From Candidatus Heimdallarchaeota archaeon (GTDB lineage: Archaea; Asgardarchaeota; Heimdallarchaeia; Heimdallarchaeales; Heimdallarchaeaceae): a stretch of 7,019 nt of DNA. Under the pieces are notes generated by a model. That model saw only the letters and a program-made list of their open reading frames with translations, searched no databases and had not been told where the DNA came from. The DNA is taken from NCBI GenBank assembly GCA_030603505.1, contig JAUVXQ010000064.1, positions 1 to 7,019 on the forward strand, written 5' to 3'. Positions 5,239 to 7,019 of this stretch are shown one piece after another; position 1 is the stretch's first letter, and every line of letters starts with the position of its first letter. A program made the translations under genes and the position numbers.

Positions 5239-5748
5239 ATGTTTGGTGCAGATCAGATAAACGCAATTTTACATGAGACTATAGTCAGTGACCCTAATAT
5301 TAACCATGTTATCCTCGCAGATAAAACTGGTTTGACTCTTGCTTATTCTTCTCGATTTGCCTTTGATGAGTTTGAAACTGAAGCTTTAGGAGCAATAGCA
5401 AGTGCCGTTTATTTGGCAAGTGAACAACAAGGTCAGAATGTTGGTTTAAAAGAGTTAGATATAATTATTTCAGAATTCACTGATGGTTTAGTTCTAGTTG
5501 CTAGTTGTGGTAGCACTGTATTGTGTTTGATAACAGATACTGGTGTTCAACTTGGCTTAATCAGACGAACAATGAAATTAGCAGCAGAGAAAATTCGCAA
5601 CATTTTAGACGTTGAGGCTAAACCAGTACCTCCTCCTCAACAGGAAATACAACCTATTCAACCTGTTGCTACTACTGTTGAAGAAAAAGTACAAGATGAG
5701 TTCATTTCTGATTTGGAACTAGCTCTCAGGGAACTGGAACAATTCTAG
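5239..5748 (+). CDS. Roadblock/LC7 domain protein with Pro/Gln-rich tail
   Basis: Roadblock/LC7 proteins are small dimeric scaffolds that commonly act on or hold Ras-like GTPases (MglB-MglA in bacteria, Ragulator and dynein light chains in eukaryotes). The first 123 residues form one Roadblock domain: helix DQINAILHETIV, strand NHVILADKTGLTLAYSS (22-38), helix ETEALGAIASAVYLASEQQG (46-65), strands LDIIISEFTDGLVLVASCG (73-91) and STVLCLITD, and a last helix to about 123. A Pro/Gln-rich linker (128-143) and a charged helix EFISDLELALRELEQF (154-169) follow. That tail is longer than a minimal Roadblock protein and may dock a partner. ATG 5239 is preceded by GGTG at 5228-5231. No GTPase gene is in the window; the next gene is KaiC-like, 20 nt downstream. 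Confidence 0.88.
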   Translation: MFGADQINAILHETIVSDPNINHVILADKTGLTLAYSSRFAFDEFETEALGAIASAVYLASEQQGQNVGLKELDIIISEFTDGLVLVASCGSTVLCLITDTGVQLGLIRRTMKLAAEKIRNILDVEAKPVPPPQQEIQPIQPVATTVEEKVQDEFISDLELALRELEQF

Positions 5749-5768
5749 CGTTATAGTTGGTGTTTTAT

Positions 5769-6599
5769 TTGGGGTTCGATTCAAAAAATAATATCGAACG
5801 GATTGGAAAGCGTTCTCAACCAGTAGATACTAGAGGGGAACTTATTCTCACAGGAATCCGTACGTTAGATCAAAAATTGGGTATGGAACTTTCATCTAGA
5901 AGAGGTATTCCAAATGGATCTTTAGTTTTAGCTAGTTATCCTAGCGATACATCAATTCCTAAACTCTTTATTCAAAGAATCCTCTTGAATTGGGCTCAAG
6001 ACATGGAAAATAAGCTTGTTTTTTATATTCACAGTGAGAAACCATATAACCTCGTTAAACGCTCTTTTCAAGCTTATGAGTGGGATGTCACCCCCCTTGA
6101 AGGTAAAAGCTTATTCTTTGAGGATATGTATAATTTATCTAGTGCCTCCATGACTTCAAGTCTTAAATTTGGTCGTATTGAGGTTAAAAGAAAAACTTAT
6201 GTAAAAAAAATCATCGATCGAATGATTCATGTGAAAGAAGATCAAAACAAACAATGCTTTAGCATTTTCGATGACTTACTTTGGATGAAAGAAGATAGAC
6301 TGGATGAAGATTCAAATGCTTTAATTGTATTCTTGAAGGAAGTAATCGGATCTTTTACAAAAATTGGTGGAGTTCATTTCTTTTTATTACCACAAAATAT
6401 TCTTGAACCTGTTGCAGAAAGAATTCTAATGAATGCTGCTCAAGGAATATTTTATTTCTCAAGAAGAACTGTTGGAAGTAGGCTTAAAGACAATTTTGCG
6501 ATAACCAAACTTATGGGAATCTCATATATTAGCGAAACTTTGGAAGTAACTCCATCAGAATCAGAAGGATTTAAGATAGAATCAACAGCCAAAATATAG
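5769..6599 (+). CDS. KaiC/RecA-fold protein with degenerate Walker A (probable pseudo-ATPase)
   Basis: The 276-residue product resembles archaeal KaiC-like RecA-superfamily proteins. It has the entry motif TGIRTLDQKLG (28-38), then GIPNGSLVLAS (46-56), exactly where KaiC proteins have GIPxGSLVLxSGPPGTGKT. The P-loop itself is replaced by YPSDTSIP: all three glycines, the lysine and the following Thr/Ser are gone. The sensor strand FYIHSEKP (85-92) keeps the glutamate of the usual YxSxEE, and a Walker B-like FSIFDDL (165-171) keeps its aspartate. A fold able to bind a partner but not hydrolyse ATP is inferred. TTG 5769 is preferred because GGTG (5759-5762) is a good SD six bases upstream; TTG 5757 and GTG 5760 would add four or three residues and have no SD. 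It is probably co-transcribed with the Roadblock gene and the next gene. Confidence 0.75.
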   Translation: MGFDSKNNIERIGKRSQPVDTRGELILTGIRTLDQKLGMELSSRRGIPNGSLVLASYPSDTSIPKLFIQRILLNWAQDMENKLVFYIHSEKPYNLVKRSFQAYEWDVTPLEGKSLFFEDMYNLSSASMTSSLKFGRIEVKRKTYVKKIIDRMIHVKEDQNKQCFSIFDDLLWMKEDRLDEDSNALIVFLKEVIGSFTKIGGVHFFLLPQNILEPVAERILMNAAQGIFYFSRRTVGSRLKDNFAITKLMGISYISETLEVTPSESEGFKIESTAKI

Positions 6600-6612
6600 G
6601 ACAAGAATAACC

Positions 6613-7019
6613 ATGGAAAACGAACATTCTGATGATTCTTTTTCAATTAAAAATTTAACAGACGAAGTTTCAAAAATAGATAAAAAAGTACGGGAATCTC
6701 GCAAAAATAAGGAAAAAAAAGGAAAAACAGGAAAAGATAAACCAATAGCTTTAGATTTTGATCCTTTAGATATTCCAAAATTGATTGATAATGCTACTCA
6801 GACAATTCTCCATGAAATGAAAGCTGAATTTTACAAACTATTCAATTTTATATCTGACCCTCCGTCAAAGATGTTCTACACAGGTACTAAGGATATGATT
6901 AAGGCGATAAAGAAAGGTGAAGACTCTGGTGATACTACTGACGTATCACAGTCAATAGAAAAAAAACTACTGCTATTTTCAGATATGGTTGAAGAGCGTG
7001 AAAATTTGATTTATGAGTT
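6613..7019 (+). CDS. Charged, lysine-rich protein of unknown function (C-terminus outside window)
   Basis: The frame is open for 135 codons from ATG 6613 to the right edge with no stop. Residues 1-16 are acidic, and 17-43 are dominated by Lys/Glu/Arg (VRESRKNKEKKGKTGKDKP) and probably disordered. From about 45 the sequence looks folded and largely helical: LDFDPLDIPKLIDNATQTIL, AEFYKLFNFI, SKMFYTGTKDMIKAIKKG, then a second helical stretch SIEKKLLLFSDMVEERENLI. I do not recognise a family. It starts 13 nt after the KaiC-like gene, with a weak SD (AGGA, 6598-6601), so it is the third gene of the Roadblock operon and may be a partner of those proteins. Codon use matches its neighbours. Confidence 0.75.
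   Translation, partial: MENEHSDDSFSIKNLTDEVSKIDKKVRESRKNKEKKGKTGKDKPIALDFDPLDIPKLIDNATQTILHEMKAEFYKLFNFISDPPSKMFYTGTKDMIKAIKKGEDSGDTTDVSQSIEKKLLLFSDMVEERENLIYE

Noticed and set aside
6452..6646. Minus-strand open frame of 64 codons
   Set aside because: It is antisense to the end of the KaiC-like gene and the start of the next, with no SD and no domain.
1..7019. CRISPR array, insertion sequence or prophage remnants
   Set aside because: No regularly spaced repeats, transposase motifs, terminal repeats or phage genes are visible.

Overview
The window is archaeal. It carries archaeal/eukaryotic-type information-processing genes: translation initiation factor 2 gamma, RNA polymerase subunit Rpo7 (E'), Spt4, ribosomal proteins eS24 and eS31, and the archaea-specific GTP-dependent dephospho-CoA kinase. 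Starts are preceded by TATA boxes and GGTG/GAGG-type Shine-Dalgarno (SD) motifs. The DNA is AT-rich. A Roadblock/LC7 gene beside a KaiC-like gene would suit an Asgard-type archaeon, but both families also occur elsewhere, so the phylum is only a guess.

Layout, left to right. Positions 1-1651 (minus strand) hold aIF2-gamma followed closely by a PIN-domain (Fcf1-like) nuclease gene that runs off the left edge. A divergent promoter region (1652-1841) separates them from a tight plus-strand operon at 1842-3638: rpo7 (TTG start), spt4, dephospho-CoA kinase, rps24e and rps27ae, joined by overlaps or gaps of no more than 19 nt. In many archaea these two blocks form one collinear cluster; here the first block is on the opposite strand.

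Positions 3639-3846 contain no convincing protein gene. They hold a GC-rich, foldable stretch (about 3674-3769) with a TATA box at the right distance upstream and a T6 tract at its end. This is a candidate small non-coding RNA, and I cannot assign it to a family. It is followed by a short palindrome and the promoter of a 159-residue protein with a ribbon-helix-helix-like N-terminus and a winged-helix-like C-terminus.

Positions 4377-5063 (minus) encode an archaeal-type triosephosphate isomerase, probably on a leaderless mRNA. From 5239 to the right edge a plus-strand operon encodes a Roadblock/LC7 protein with a Pro/Gln-rich tail, a KaiC/RecA-fold protein whose Walker A motif has been lost (a likely pseudo-ATPase), and the start of a lysine-rich charged protein of unknown function. 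This last operon and the candidate RNA are the least explained parts of the window; the rest is core machinery.
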